Below, in pieces: positions 36,063-47,000 of a stretch of DNA of 64,000 nucleotides (the stretch's first letter is position 1; each line of letters opens with the position of its first letter). This DNA is from Anser cygnoides (lineage: Eukaryota > Chordata > Aves > Anseriformes > Anatidae). The stretch covers positions 10,704,501 to 10,768,500 of the forward strand of contig NC_089888.1 of NCBI RefSeq assembly GCF_040182565.1, in the 5' to 3' direction. The notes under the pieces were generated by a model. The model was not told the origin of the DNA and searched no databases. It saw only the letters and a program-made list of their open reading frames with translations. Made by a program: the position numbers and the translations under genes.

Positions 36063-36984
36063 TCTTTTCCTGCCTTTATCTGTATTAAATGAATGCCATG
36101 TGTGAATTGTGTTACGACACTATTACAGCCACTTTAGGACTTCTCTATTTCAGGCCAGGATTTCATCATCTCAGAGGATTTCCTGGATAGAAATACATGT
36201 GTATGTGGTGCAGCAATTGTATATACATTTTTCATTTTATTGAGAAATCTTGCAGAAATGTTGAAAACCTACCTTTTCTTCTGGGAGATGTGAGAGAGGG
36301 ACTTACTCAGATGGCCAACATATGGCTATCATCTGAGACGTCTGCCAATAAAATCTTTGTATTACCTCAGACCGTGATCTGCAGGCACAACAAATTTAAG
36401 AAGGGTACTTTGAGAGTGATTGATTGCTCTTTTGGACAGCTTAGTGTTTCCCTCTGGCCTTTTGCTGCTCTTCCAGCTGGGGACAGTCTCCTATGGGTCC
36501 CATGTCACATCTGCCAGCCTTAAGTGGCTGTCTCTGGTACCCTAATGTGTCTAAGATGGCACTGGGCACTTACACTGCTGAACAGCTCCTTTTGGGGGAA
36601 GTCTGTTTTTTGGGGGAAGTCTGTTACTGTGGGGTGGGAGGAGAAGGTGGAGGGGGCAAATGTTCACATCCCTCCTCTTAGCTCCTTCAAATTGCAAGGA
36701 CCTGTAATGGTGGTGGCAGTTGCTGCAGGTGAGAAGCTGGTGGGGGGGGGGGTCAGGAGTCCCTGGCACTTTGGGAAAGGCCATTGGCACGAGAAGGGTG
36801 GGCATGCCATCACCGTCAGCAGGGGCTGCAGCCCCCACGGCCTCCCCAACCCATCCCAGCTCAAACACAGATGGCGTCCTCCAGGCAACTGCAAGAAGTA
36901 GGGAAAGAAACAGGCAAGCCCAGGTCATCAATGGTTGCCTCCAAGACTGGTGCCTCCCCCGGAACTTTTATAATCGTGGAAGAA
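36063..36984. other. Intergenic, G-rich block
   Basis: No gene recognised. A 16-bp unit (TTTTGGGGGAAGTCTG) occurs twice at 36590-36605 and 36608-36623, followed by a strongly G-rich + strand to about 36760, ending in an 11-G run near 36741-36751. Overlapping open frames of about 125 codons on both strands are low-complexity by-products of the composition. Confidence 0.6.
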
Positions 36985-38815
36985 TCTTCAAGAGGAGGTC
37001 TTCTGGGGCCTGGTGGGATTCACCCCAGAGTACTGAAGGAGTTAGTGGAAGTTATAGCTGGACCCTTCCCAACAATTTACTAAAGCTTGTGGGAGTCTGG
37101 GGAGGCCCCTGCTCACTGGAAGCTGGCCAATGTTATACCCATCTGAAAAAGGGGTATGAGAGAAGAACTGAGAAACTACAGACCTACTAGTCTAACGTCA
37201 GTCCTTGGAAAAGTAATGGAGAAGGTTGTCCTAGGGGATATTGAAAGGCGGTTAAAGAACAAAGCTATTATCAGGCATAGTCAATGGATTCATTCAGGGA
37301 AAGTCCTTCCTTAGTGATTTGACCTCCTTCTATGATAAGGTCACAGAATGGCTGAAGTTGGAAGGGACCTCTGAAGATCACCCAGTCCAACCCCCCTGCC
37401 AGGCAGGATCACCTAGAGCACATTGCGCAGGATGGCATCCTGGCGGGGTTTGAATATCTCCAGAGAAGGAGACTGCACAGCCTCTCTGGGCAGCCTGTCC
37501 CAGTGCTCTGCCACCCTCCCAGTACAGAAGTGCCCCCTCGTATTGAGCTGGAACCTCCTGTGCTTCAGTTTGTGCCTGTTGCCTCTCCTGTCGCTGGGCA
37601 CAACTGAAAAGAGACCATATCCATCCTCTCAACACCCTGCCCTCAGTTATTTATACACACTGATGAGGTCTTCCCTCAGTCTTCTCTTTTCCAGGCTAAA
37701 CAGGCCCACTTGACTCAGCCTGTCCTCATATGACAGGTGCTCCAGTCCTCTGATCATCTTCGTAGCCCTCCTCTGACCTCGCTCCAGTACCTCCATGTCC
37801 CTCCTGTACTGGGGAGCCCAGAACTGGACACAATGCTCCAGGTGTGCCCTCAGCTGGGCTGATCAGAGGGGCAGGATCACCTCCCTTGACCTGCTGGCAG
37901 CACTCTTCTGAATGCACCCCAGGAAACACTGGCCTTTTTGGCCACAAGGGCACATTGCTAGCTCATGGTGGGCCTGCTGTCCATCAGGACTCCCGGGTCC
38001 CTCTCTGCAGAGCTGCACTCCATCAGGTTGGTCCCCAGCGTGTACTGGTGCTTGGGGTTATTCCTCCCTAGGTGCAGGACTCTGCACTTGCCCTGGTTGA
38101 ACTTCATGAGGTTCCTCTTGGCCCAACCCTGCAGCCTGTCCAGGTCCCTCTGAATGGCAGCACAGCCCCCTGGGCTATCAGCCACTCCTCCCAGCTTTGT
38201 GTTGCCGGTGGTCATAAAGTCACCCTCTTGGTGGATGAAGGGAAGGCAGTGAATGTAAGCTTTATGGTTTTAGTAAGGCCCTCACAGATCAAAGGGTCCT
38301 AGTAAACGGGGCTGCATCTGGCTGGTGGCTGATGGCTAGTGGCGTTCCCCAGGGCTCATTTACAGGGCCAGGCCTGTTCAACATCTTTATCAGTGATCTG
38401 CAGGCAGGAGTGGGACGATCCTCAGCAAGTCTGCTGATGGCACTGAACTGGGAGGTGCTGCTGACTCCCTGCAGAGGGGTCTGGATAGATGACAGCATTG
38501 GGCAGTCAACAAAGGGAAAGGCCCGGTGCCGCCCCTGGGACGGAGCAGTGCCGGACATGGGCACAGCCCGGGAGATGCGTGGCCGGAGAGCAGCTCAGCA
38601 GGATGGGGCATGGGGGTGCTGGGGACAGCAGATCAGCACGAGCCAGCAGCGAGCCCAGGCAGCCAAGGGGGAAAAAACGCATTTTGGGGTGCATTAAACA
38701 CAGCATAGACAGCTGGTGAAATGAGGTGATTCTCCCACTGTGTTTGGTGTTGGTGGGGCCTCACCTTGAATACTGTGTGGTTCTGGGCTCCACAATTTCT
38801 GCTTCTGTGAGAAGA
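36985..38815 (+). mobile_element. CR1 LINE fragment, split by a nested CR1
   Basis: Decayed CR1 ORF2 in + orientation. The left part (36985-37343) gives GIHPRVLKELVEVIAGP, WKLANVIPI and NYRPTSLTSVLGKVMEKV, ending in FYDKVT. The right part (38223-38815) resumes at LLVDEGKAVNV, then GVPQGSFTGPGLFNIFISDL and PHLEYCVVLGS. Exactly between DKVT and LVDEGK sits another CR1 in the opposite orientation. A further internal deletion removes the segment between FSKAFDT-equivalent sequence (about 38270) and the GVPQG block (about 38340). Non-functional. Confidence 0.87.
37344..38213 (-). mobile_element. CR1 LINE 3' portion nested inside another CR1
   Basis: 870-bp CR1 3' end in - orientation. From the right edge it covers the segment equivalent to DTKLGGVADS, RDLDRLQGWAKRNLMKFNQ, CRVLHLGRNNP, a broken stretch at 37726-37953, and the 3' untranslated end starting on the + strand as CAGAATGGCTGAAGTTGG. 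The host repeat flanks it with a 9-bp duplication: ATAAGGTCA (37335-37343) and ATAAAGTCA (38214-38222), one mismatch. It is better preserved than its host, consistent with a younger age. Confidence 0.9.
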
Positions 38816-40739
38816 TCCTAAAGCCTGCCATGGGGAGTTGTTTGTTTTCCTCCTGTGGTCTCCCACGCACTTTCATAGTTTCCCAAGTGAATTACTGAGG
38901 AGTTTGGAGCTGATGTAGTCATTAAGATGTTAATTCTACCATTTTTTTATCCACCAGGGTAAAGTTGGATTTTCTCATCTCTGAGTGTGACTATAAGCAA
39001 TCAAGTTGGGACTTTGGATGGGAAAATAGAGTATTTGTTTTAAATTTCCACAAGACAGGCAATATTTGGAAAAGCCAGTAGTGATTTATTTGTACTTAAT
39101 GCTACTAAGCTCTAATCGAGGAAAAATTTATATTAGTCTTTAGGAGAGAGATGTCTCCGTCTTGCAGCATTACTGGGTATGTCTCTAACCTTGAAGTCTG
39201 GTAAGTTTTCAGACTTATTTTGGCATGTGACAACTAAAAATTAAACAATTCATCTTTCTCATGCATATGTTTTATCATATGTATGCTGATGACATTTCCC
39301 TTAGGGCACTCTTGCACTTACAAACAACTCCTTAGTATAAGTATCTGTTCAAACTAAATACAGGAAGCATATAGCAGTTGTACACATTTTACTGATTTCT
39401 GTACCCTATCAATACCTCATGCAATGTGATCTTTAGCTAGATAAGTAAAGTCACTAAGACTAACAACAATTTCAGAATGCTTGATTATATATATTATTTG
39501 GTGTGATAGATGAATAGCAGAGAAAGCACAATCTCTTTCTAATCAATTCTGGTTACAAAAAAGAAAGAAAGGTTTATTACTAAATGGAATTGGTCAAAAT
39601 GCACTATGTATAAATGCTATATTAAAAATATATGCCTATGTGTTTAAAAACAAATGACCTTATTCTCATACGAAAAAATCATTTCTTTCATTGCAGATAC
39701 GCACTGCCTTGGACTTTGCTTGTTCAGCTTCAATGTCTCTAGCTCCTCACTGTGGGCCTCAGCACTTTCTGTTTCCTTAGCTGACAACCAAGCATGAGTG
39801 GAAGCTGCTGTCAAGATGACAGCACAAGCTGTTTGATTTCTGGCTCACCTTCCTTCCATTTTTCTCCACTGCTCCCCTCTTCCCTGCTAAAGTACAATTG
39901 TTATGACCAGCTGGATGTTCTGATAAGACAAGGATATTTTTCCCATGGTTGAAGTTGTGTGATTACTGATATCATTTTAGTATCAACTTAGGATGCTTTC
40001 TTGTGAAAAATTTGAAACAGCTTGTCAGGATTTACAGCTTCCCTAGTAAAAGTTGGGGCCAAATTCTGTTTCTTAAGCCCATCATAATGTATTCCTTCTT
40101 ATCCTCTTCTTAACCACAGCTTATGGATTCCTGAGCCAAAATATCTGATTAAAAGAAATAGTTATGTACATTTAAAAGAATTCAAGCTTGCACCATATAT
40201 GACAGCTGATATATTTTATAAAAGATGAGGAACACAAGAACATCCTGTCATCATTTAGGCTCTTTCTTAGATTAATCTCTCTGTCAACTGTATCTCTCTC
40301 TAAGAAGGTGAACAGATGTTTCTGTCAACACCTGGCCTATGTTTAAAGCTCTGGGCTTTGGACTGATGTTAGAAGGAAAAAGTATGTATGGCTTGAGCCA
40401 CTTTAGAGAGTATTTGTCACCTATATTTTCTTTTCCTTCCTGGAAGATTTTGTACCCCCTAGCTATACTTAGAACTAAATTAGTAGAGAATTTTCCTCCA
40501 AATTAGACCTGCACAAAGCATTAGAAAATTCAGGTTTAGGGGTTAGGAATTCATCATCAGAAAATATCTGCCTGTGAAAGCAAAAAGGTGTTGGCAGGAA
40601 CATTGCTGCAGTCCTCTTGCAGGCAAGCAGTGAACACCAAAGATTTGAGTTTAGCCCTGGGGGTGTACATGGCTCCTCAGGTGACTGGCCATTAAGTGGG
40701 AGGAAGGGGAAAGACTAAAATCAAGTAAGGCTCCCAGGA
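38816..40739. other. Intergenic, no gene recognised
   Basis: AT-rich sequence between CR1 copies with no gene, RNA or repeat that I can name. A small 10-bp stem with 6-base loop (CATGCATATG at 39260, CATATGTATG at 39276) is the only structure seen. Confidence 0.65.
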
Positions 40740-42670
40740 TGAAAAAGGATTGTATAGGAGTGGGGGAGAAAGAGCAACAGAGAATTTTAAAAGTAGGAGA
40801 GGTGAAGTCTGGCAGATGTGAGAAGCAGCAGGATCTCAGATACACCTTCAAGAGATGGGGCATGCTGACACTAGTTGGGACGCACCTGACTAAGTGGGGC
40901 AGCAAGCTGGCTGGCCTTATTAACAGAGCTTTAAACTGGATTCAGCAGGGGAAGGGGATGCACTTCTGAGTGACAGAGAAGAACCAGAGAACACTGACAT
41001 TTTAGGAAGCAGCAGGGAAATACCTGTGAATTGTGCCAAAGGAATTAGGGTGGGCTCCTCTAAAAAGGTGATGTGGCTGATAGCCTAGCTGAAGTGCCTT
41101 TACACCAATGCACGCAGCATGGGAAATGAGCAGGAAGAGCTGGAAACCACAGTACAATTAGAAAACTGACCTAATTGCTGTCATGGAAATGGTGGGACAA
41201 ATCATACAACTGGACACATTGCAGTAGAGGGCTACAAGCTTTTCAGGACAGGCAGAGAAGGAGGGGTAGGGGTGTTGCCCTCTATGTTAAGAAATGGATA
41301 TATTGCAAAGGGCTGCCTCTGAGAAACTGATTGAGAGCATGTAGGTGAAAATTAAGGAGTGGATCAATGAAGGACACCTCGTGGCTGGGGTCTGCTACAG
41401 GATACCTGATCAAGGGGAACCTGCTGATGAGGCCTTCTTGCTTCAACTACATGAAGCAACATGCTTGCACATTCATCCTGATGGCGGGTTTCAACAATCT
41501 GGATGTCTGCTGGAAAAGGTACACAGCAGGCTGTAAGCAATCCAGGAGACTCCTGGAGTGCATCAAGGATGACTTCCTGGTCTAGGTGTTAGACAAACCA
41601 AGCAGAGGAGAAGCATTACTAGGCCTGGTGCTCACCCGTGCAGATGAACTCATTAAAGAGGTTAAGATCAGAGGCAGCCTGGGCTGCAGCAACTGCACCC
41701 TGGTTGAGTTCATGATCTCGAGGAATGTGGACATGGCAAAGAGCAAAGTCAGGACCCTGAATTTCTGAAGAGTGAACTTCCAGCTTTTTAAAGAATTAGT
41801 GGATGAAACCTCCTGGGACACTGTCCTTAGATCCTTAGATCAGATCTGCCAATTCTTTAAGGACTCTTCTTAGAGTGTAAGAGCTCTCTCCATCCCCATG
41901 TGTAAGAAATCAAGCAGGGAAGGCAGGAAACTGGCATGGTTGAGCAAAGACCTGCTGGTCAAACTGAGGTGTATAAGGAAATTCACAGGCAGTGGAATTG
42001 GAGAGATACAGATTTGAAGGGTGGACCATCCAGTGGATAAAGAATTGACTGGATGGCCACAGCCAGAGAGTGCTGGTCGGTGGCTCTATGTCCAGGTGGA
42101 AGCTGGTGACAAGTGGTGTCCCTCAGAGGTCTGTTGGGACAGACTGTTGGGACCTCCTCAACAGAGGAGTGGCCAGCAGGTTGAGGGAGGTGATTGTCCC
42201 CCTCTGCTCTGCCCTCCTGAGGACCCACCTGGAGCCCTGCATCCAGGTCTGGGACCCCCAGCACAAGAAGGATGTGGAGCTGTTGAAGCAGGTCCAAAGG
42301 AGGGCCACAAAGATGATCAAGGGGCTCTCCTACAAAGACAGGCTGAGGGAAGTGGGGTTGTTCAGCCTGGAGAAGAGAAGGCTTCAGGGAGACCTCACAG
42401 CAGCCTTACAGGATCTAAAGGGGGCCTACAAGAAAGCTGGTGAGGGACTCTTTGTCAGGGAGTGTAGTGACAGGACAAGGGGGTAATAGCTTTAAACTAA
42501 AAGAAGGCAGGTTTAGATTAGAAGTAAAGAAGAAATTCTTCATTCTGGGAGTGGTGAGGTACTGAAACAGGTTGCCCAGAGAAGCTGTGGATGCCCCATC
42601 CCTGGAAGTGTTCGAGGCCAGGCTGGATGGGGCTTTGGGCAGCCTGGTCTGGTGGAAGGTATCCCTTCAA
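40740..42670 (+). mobile_element. CR1 LINE, internally deleted (ORF1 end, endonuclease, RT end, 3' end)
   Basis: The + strand order is as follows. The C-terminus of the ORF1 esterase comes first (GTHLTKWGSKLAGLINRALN, about 40880-40940; the catalytic Asp before GTH is Val). Endonuclease follows (YTNARSMGNEQEELETT at about 41101; ALYVKKW; KEWINEGHLVAGVCYR at about 41355; LILMAGFNNLDVCWK; DKPSRGEALLGLVLT; RTLNF). After about 42010 the sequence jumps to the RT segment IQWIKNWLDGHSQRVLVGGS, then at about 42155 to LREVIVPLCSALLRTHLEP, HKKDVELL, QRRATKMIKGL, EKRRLQGDLTAAL and the 3' UTR. At least 1 kb of RT is missing. Several stops; not functional. Confidence 0.88.
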
Positions 42671-43277
42671 TCAAGATTAAGCAAAGAGCTTCAAGAACAA
42701 GAGGAAGATGTCTTGTTTCTAGCCACCTGTTTGCTGCTGCTGCTGCCTTGAGCTTCATCCATACCTTCAAGGCTGTTTCTGAACCTTCAAAGGTTGACGT
42801 AATATTGGATAATTTTTCTCCTGTGGTCACTGGTTGCATGCCGCATGTAGAGATTACCACGTAAATTCATGCCTGGGGTAGCTGCTGGGAGTTGAACATA
42901 ACAGGGAATGAATGTGTGGACTCAAAAGATAAATTGATTGCTTTTAAATGGTTTTCTTCAAGATATACACGTGGGCAACACATTCATTTTTTTCATTCCT
43001 TTCTTCCTCAAAGTCCTGGTTATTTGTCCCTGCTTTTGTACTCTAAGTGAAGTGATAAGAACTTTTCTATGGAAGCAGGAGACTGGCCTAAGACTTCTTT
43101 CCTATAGCTATGAGTGGGGAAAAATTCTGATTTTTAATTCATGAGTCATGGGTACATTCAGGGTTTGAATATGTGTAGGTTATACACCTTGGACATACTG
43201 ATTACTGGTAGAAGGACTAAAAACTCTGGAGGTGGATGTACTGATACTGATGCTCAGCTGGGGATGATTAAAAATGC
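42671..43277. other. Intergenic between CR1 and ASIP 3' end
   Basis: No gene, RNA or repeat recognised. Confidence 0.6.
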
Positions 43278-43283
43278 TTTATT
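43278..43283 (-). terminator. ASIP: Candidate ASIP poly(A) signal AATAAA
   Basis: TTTATT on the + strand, that is AATAAA on the ASIP strand, about 610 bases past the stop codon. It is the first canonical hexamer found downstream. Confidence 0.4.
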
Positions 43284-43890
43284 ATTTTGTGCACATCTTT
43301 TTATGTAGAGTAACCTGTGTAGATTTGAGTCCTGATTTTTGCTCAATGTGTGAGGAAGGACTTCACCCTGAAACCTGCATTTTCAGCATTATGTTTTGGC
43401 TCTGTTGGAAGCTAGTGTTGTGCTGTCATTGTGGGCAAACCCAAGCTCTGGTCCCTCACTGGATTAACTAGTCCTATTTCAGTGTGACTGTTTGTGTGCT
43501 GTTGGTGCAGGTTTTGCAGTGCTGGTTAGACTGTACTGAATTCTTTGGTTAACAGAACCCTTCAAAAACAAACAAAAAATCCCACTGATAAATCAAAAAA
43601 CCCTAAAACAAAACAAAACCAAGAACCCAGAATTCTTCTTAAATGCAGGTTAGTTTTGCTAAAAATGCTTGTTTAAGGTCTATCTCCCTGGTTGTCTGCT
43701 CACTAAAAACCCATCTTGTTTATGACAGAATTATCCACGTGAAGAAAACTACCATTGTCCATTGAAGAGGAGCAAATCCAACCTACCAGCTTCAAAGCTC
43801 TCTACTTAAATTGCTATGCACATTAGACAGTTTGACGTATACTTGAGAAGCTAATGAAAGACAGAAGCCGTAATGTGTTCCTGGTTTGGT
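43278..43890 (-). other. ASIP: ASIP 3' untranslated region (probable)
   Basis: Runs from the ASIP stop on the - strand to the first canonical AATAAA on that strand (43283-43278). Length about 0.6 kb. No strong GU-rich element is evident downstream, so the end is tentative. Contains an A-rich stretch on the + strand near 43563-43621. Confidence 0.4.
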
Positions 43891-44067
43891 TTAGCACTTT
43901 GGGTTTAACGTTAGACATTGGCAGATGGTCTGAAATATTCGGCATTTGCACAAGGCGCAGTAGTTACAACATGAATTCAAGTGTGGTTTGCAGGTTTTGA
44001 AGTTTGGCACGCAGTCAGCTGCAGGTGTGGGCCTTGGTTTTGGAGGTTTCTTCAGTTCAGCTTTTTT
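43891..44067 (-). CDS. ASIP: ASIP last coding exon (Cys-rich domain)
   Basis: 177 nt including TAA, residues 73-130. Acceptor TTGTTGTTGTAG. Starts KKAELKKPPKPRPTPAADC and ends LTLNPKC; all ten conserved cysteines of the inhibitor-knot fold are in this exon. Confidence 0.97.
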   Translation of the reverse strand, partial: KKAELKKPPKPRPTPAADCVPNFKTCKPHLNSCCNYCALCKCRIFQTICQCLTLNPKC

Positions 44068-47000
44068 CTACAACAACAAAAAAAAGAAAATTCATACAAA
44101 TGTAAGATAAGTATGGGTCAGAATAAAGGGTAGATGCAAATAAAATGAGTTATGGGAACTTGTGGCTTGAGATTAGTAGGTGGTTGCTAGCAGTGGGACT
44201 TATATTAGGTAGCAATATAGAATTGATGTGGTGGGACTGGATCACGGGAAATACTGTCTTGCTGCAGCCTATCAAGCAACAACTGCATGAGCCTGTATTG
44301 GGTCTGGCTGGGATGGAGTTAACTTTCCCTGCAGCAGCCCATACAGTGCTGTGCTCTGCACTTGTAGCTGGAACAGCCCTGGTATCACCCCGGTGTTGTG
44401 TCTGCTGCTGAACAGTGCTGGCACCGCATCAGGACTCCCTCTAACACCCCGAGAGCCAGCAGGCTGGGGGTGGGCAAGAGGTGAGGAAGGAACATCACCA
44501 GGGCAGCTGACCTAAACCATCCAAAGGGATATTCCACACCATATGGTGTCACACTCAGCAATAAAAGGTGGGGAAGGGGAAGGGGGTGGGGAGCCTCTCA
44601 TTGGTAAGACGACTGTCCTCCCAAACAACTTCTATGTGTATTGAGGCCCTGCTTCCCAGGATGTGGCCAAACATTGCTTCTTGGTGGGAAGTAGAGAATA
44701 TATATTTTTTTTTACTCTCTCTGTGTCCACGCAGCCTTTTTTTTTTTTTCCCCTCTTCCTTTTCTCTTTAATTAAGTTATCTCAACCTGTAAGCCTTTTT
44801 TCTTTCCAGCATAATTTCTTCTTCCCCTCTTCTGATAATGGGGAGTGAGAGAGCAGTTGTGGTGGAGTTTGGCAGCCCAGCTGGGTAAAACCACAAGAGT
44901 CCCATATTATAAGTAATTATAAATGTGACTGGATAGAGCTTTGGATTATACACTGAAGGGAAGAATGTGGCATCAGCAAAGAAAGGGACACATGAATCTT
45001 CTAAGATGGTGACATTGTTATAGGTAACAAGTTACTCTTGGATCCCCAAAATTTTCAAATGGAAGAGTGGAACCTCCCTGTCATCTGTGGGGATGGGATC
45101 CACTTTGTTTTATGGACTGTGCAGCTGAGAGAAAGAGGGGAGGTTATTTGGCAACACTCTACCTTGCAAGGTTTGTTTGCCAGTCTGCTTTTGAAGCTCG
45201 GTAATCAATTGTGCATCAGATTTGTGCATGGGAATCCTTAAATGCAGACACAGCTGAGTGAGCTGGAAAAGATCTAGCCTGTCTGAAGAATGTTAGTACA
45301 ATATGATTTGGAAAGGGAGAAAACTTTGTCTTGGTCAGCGTGTGCCTGGGACCTGGGCAGGATCGCTGGAGCCTTCCAGCTAGAGCTGCTATAGGCAATT
45401 TTCTAACTCGGTAAGTTTGCCAGAAGTTTCAGTTGTGAGGTAAAACATTATGTGGTCTCTAAAAGCTTTAGGAACTTTTAAGACCAAGTACTTGAACACA
45501 GTTTGATTACCAGAATGTCCTGCTCTGAGCAGAAAGTGGAAAAGCGTGACCTCCTGAGGCCTCTTTCAATCTGAGCCATCCTTTGGATTTAGGAAGTGTT
45601 CCAGGGAAGGTTGACCACACAAGACACCAATTAGAAAGGAAAAGAAGGAGCTCTAAATGTTTCTGGTTGCAGCTATTACTGGTTTGGCTGTAAATGGCTA
45701 TCGTGACTGTAGATGTCTATCGTGACAAACTAAAAATGAAGTAAGAATGCTGTTCTCTGCTCTTCCTAGAGAGTCTTTAAAAACATAGGAGTCTGGTCCA
45801 GGTAATGTTTCACATTTAAGATCTAATGGCTACAGGTTAAAGAAATCTATGAATCTGTATCTACAGATTTGATAAAATTACTTGGTAATATTTTCCAAGC
45901 AAATAGCAAATTCTTTGGCTGCCTCTACTTCTATTTTTTAGCACCCGTAGTTAAAAATGAGCAGACAGTGAGTTTATGCCCCTGGGCTGCAGAGCCTGGA
46001 CAGTTAACCTACATGGCAAGACTGGGAATGGTATCTTTTTTAGCAGATATCTAAACAGTGTTTCAAATACTTAAAGAAACTCAAGGCTAAGTTACCTTTC
46101 TATAAGAGGACTGTAAAATAAAACAAACCAAAACCAATTAAAAAACAACAAAACACAAAACCCAGGAACCTGTAACAAATCTAAGACCATACTTTTCTTT
46201 CCATCATTCATGTTCTTCATCTGTTTCTCCTGTATTAAGCTTCAAACTGTATGCAAATTATTTAAATCAGGGAATGACTGTAAAAGCTTTTCAAATGAAT
46301 GTGCTGAGGAAAATTATAGAAGTAGCAAACCATTCCAATTTGATGATATTTTCTGAACAGCCACCTACCTTGGAAGATTTCTTGTTCTCTGCCTCTTTCC
46401 TGCTGACTCTCTGGGATCTTTTAGTTAAATCTTCAAAGAGAATATCAAAACATATTATTAAATCAGTCTTACAGCAAATATAATTTAATAGAGGTGCTTG
46501 ATACTATTTTTGTGCAACAGAAGGCGGATAACCTGCATTGCTACCACACCACTGCAGTCTTCCACAGCTGAATGTTTTGCAGTAATGAAGTTCTAGGAAC
46601 TGTCCTCACTTAAAAGTAGCATCTGAACTTGTGCTATCACTGTTGCTTGTGTAAAACAGAAGAGCACTGACATTTGTATTTTAGGAGTTTTTTTTTTTTT
46701 TCCGCGTTTGCCCAAAGTGTTATGTGTTTTTTAGATATTTGGACCAATGTGAACAATAGTTTCAGATAAATAAAATTCAAGGGCTCTCTGTAAAAAAATT
46801 AGGGTGCTAATGCACATCAGTCACATGAACAAAAATGGGAAAAACCTTCAGAATTCCAAAATTTGCTCTGTAAGAGGAGGTGTTACCTACATAAATTTGT
46901 CAGGAATTAACAAATATGTTCTGGGTTCTCAACTCTGGTAGTTGATTTTTTGATTTGGTACTTTTTTGGGGGGGGGAGGGGGCGTGAGGGGGAAAGAGAG

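Noticed and set aside
36524..36931. Overlapping frames of about 125 codons on both strands
   Set aside because: Both arise from the G-rich block; low-complexity peptides with no known relatives.
44559..44568. AATAAA-like hexamer (CAATAAAAGG) as a gene terminator
   Set aside because: It lies inside the solo LTR and on the strand opposite to ASIP, so it belongs to the LTR and not to either gene.
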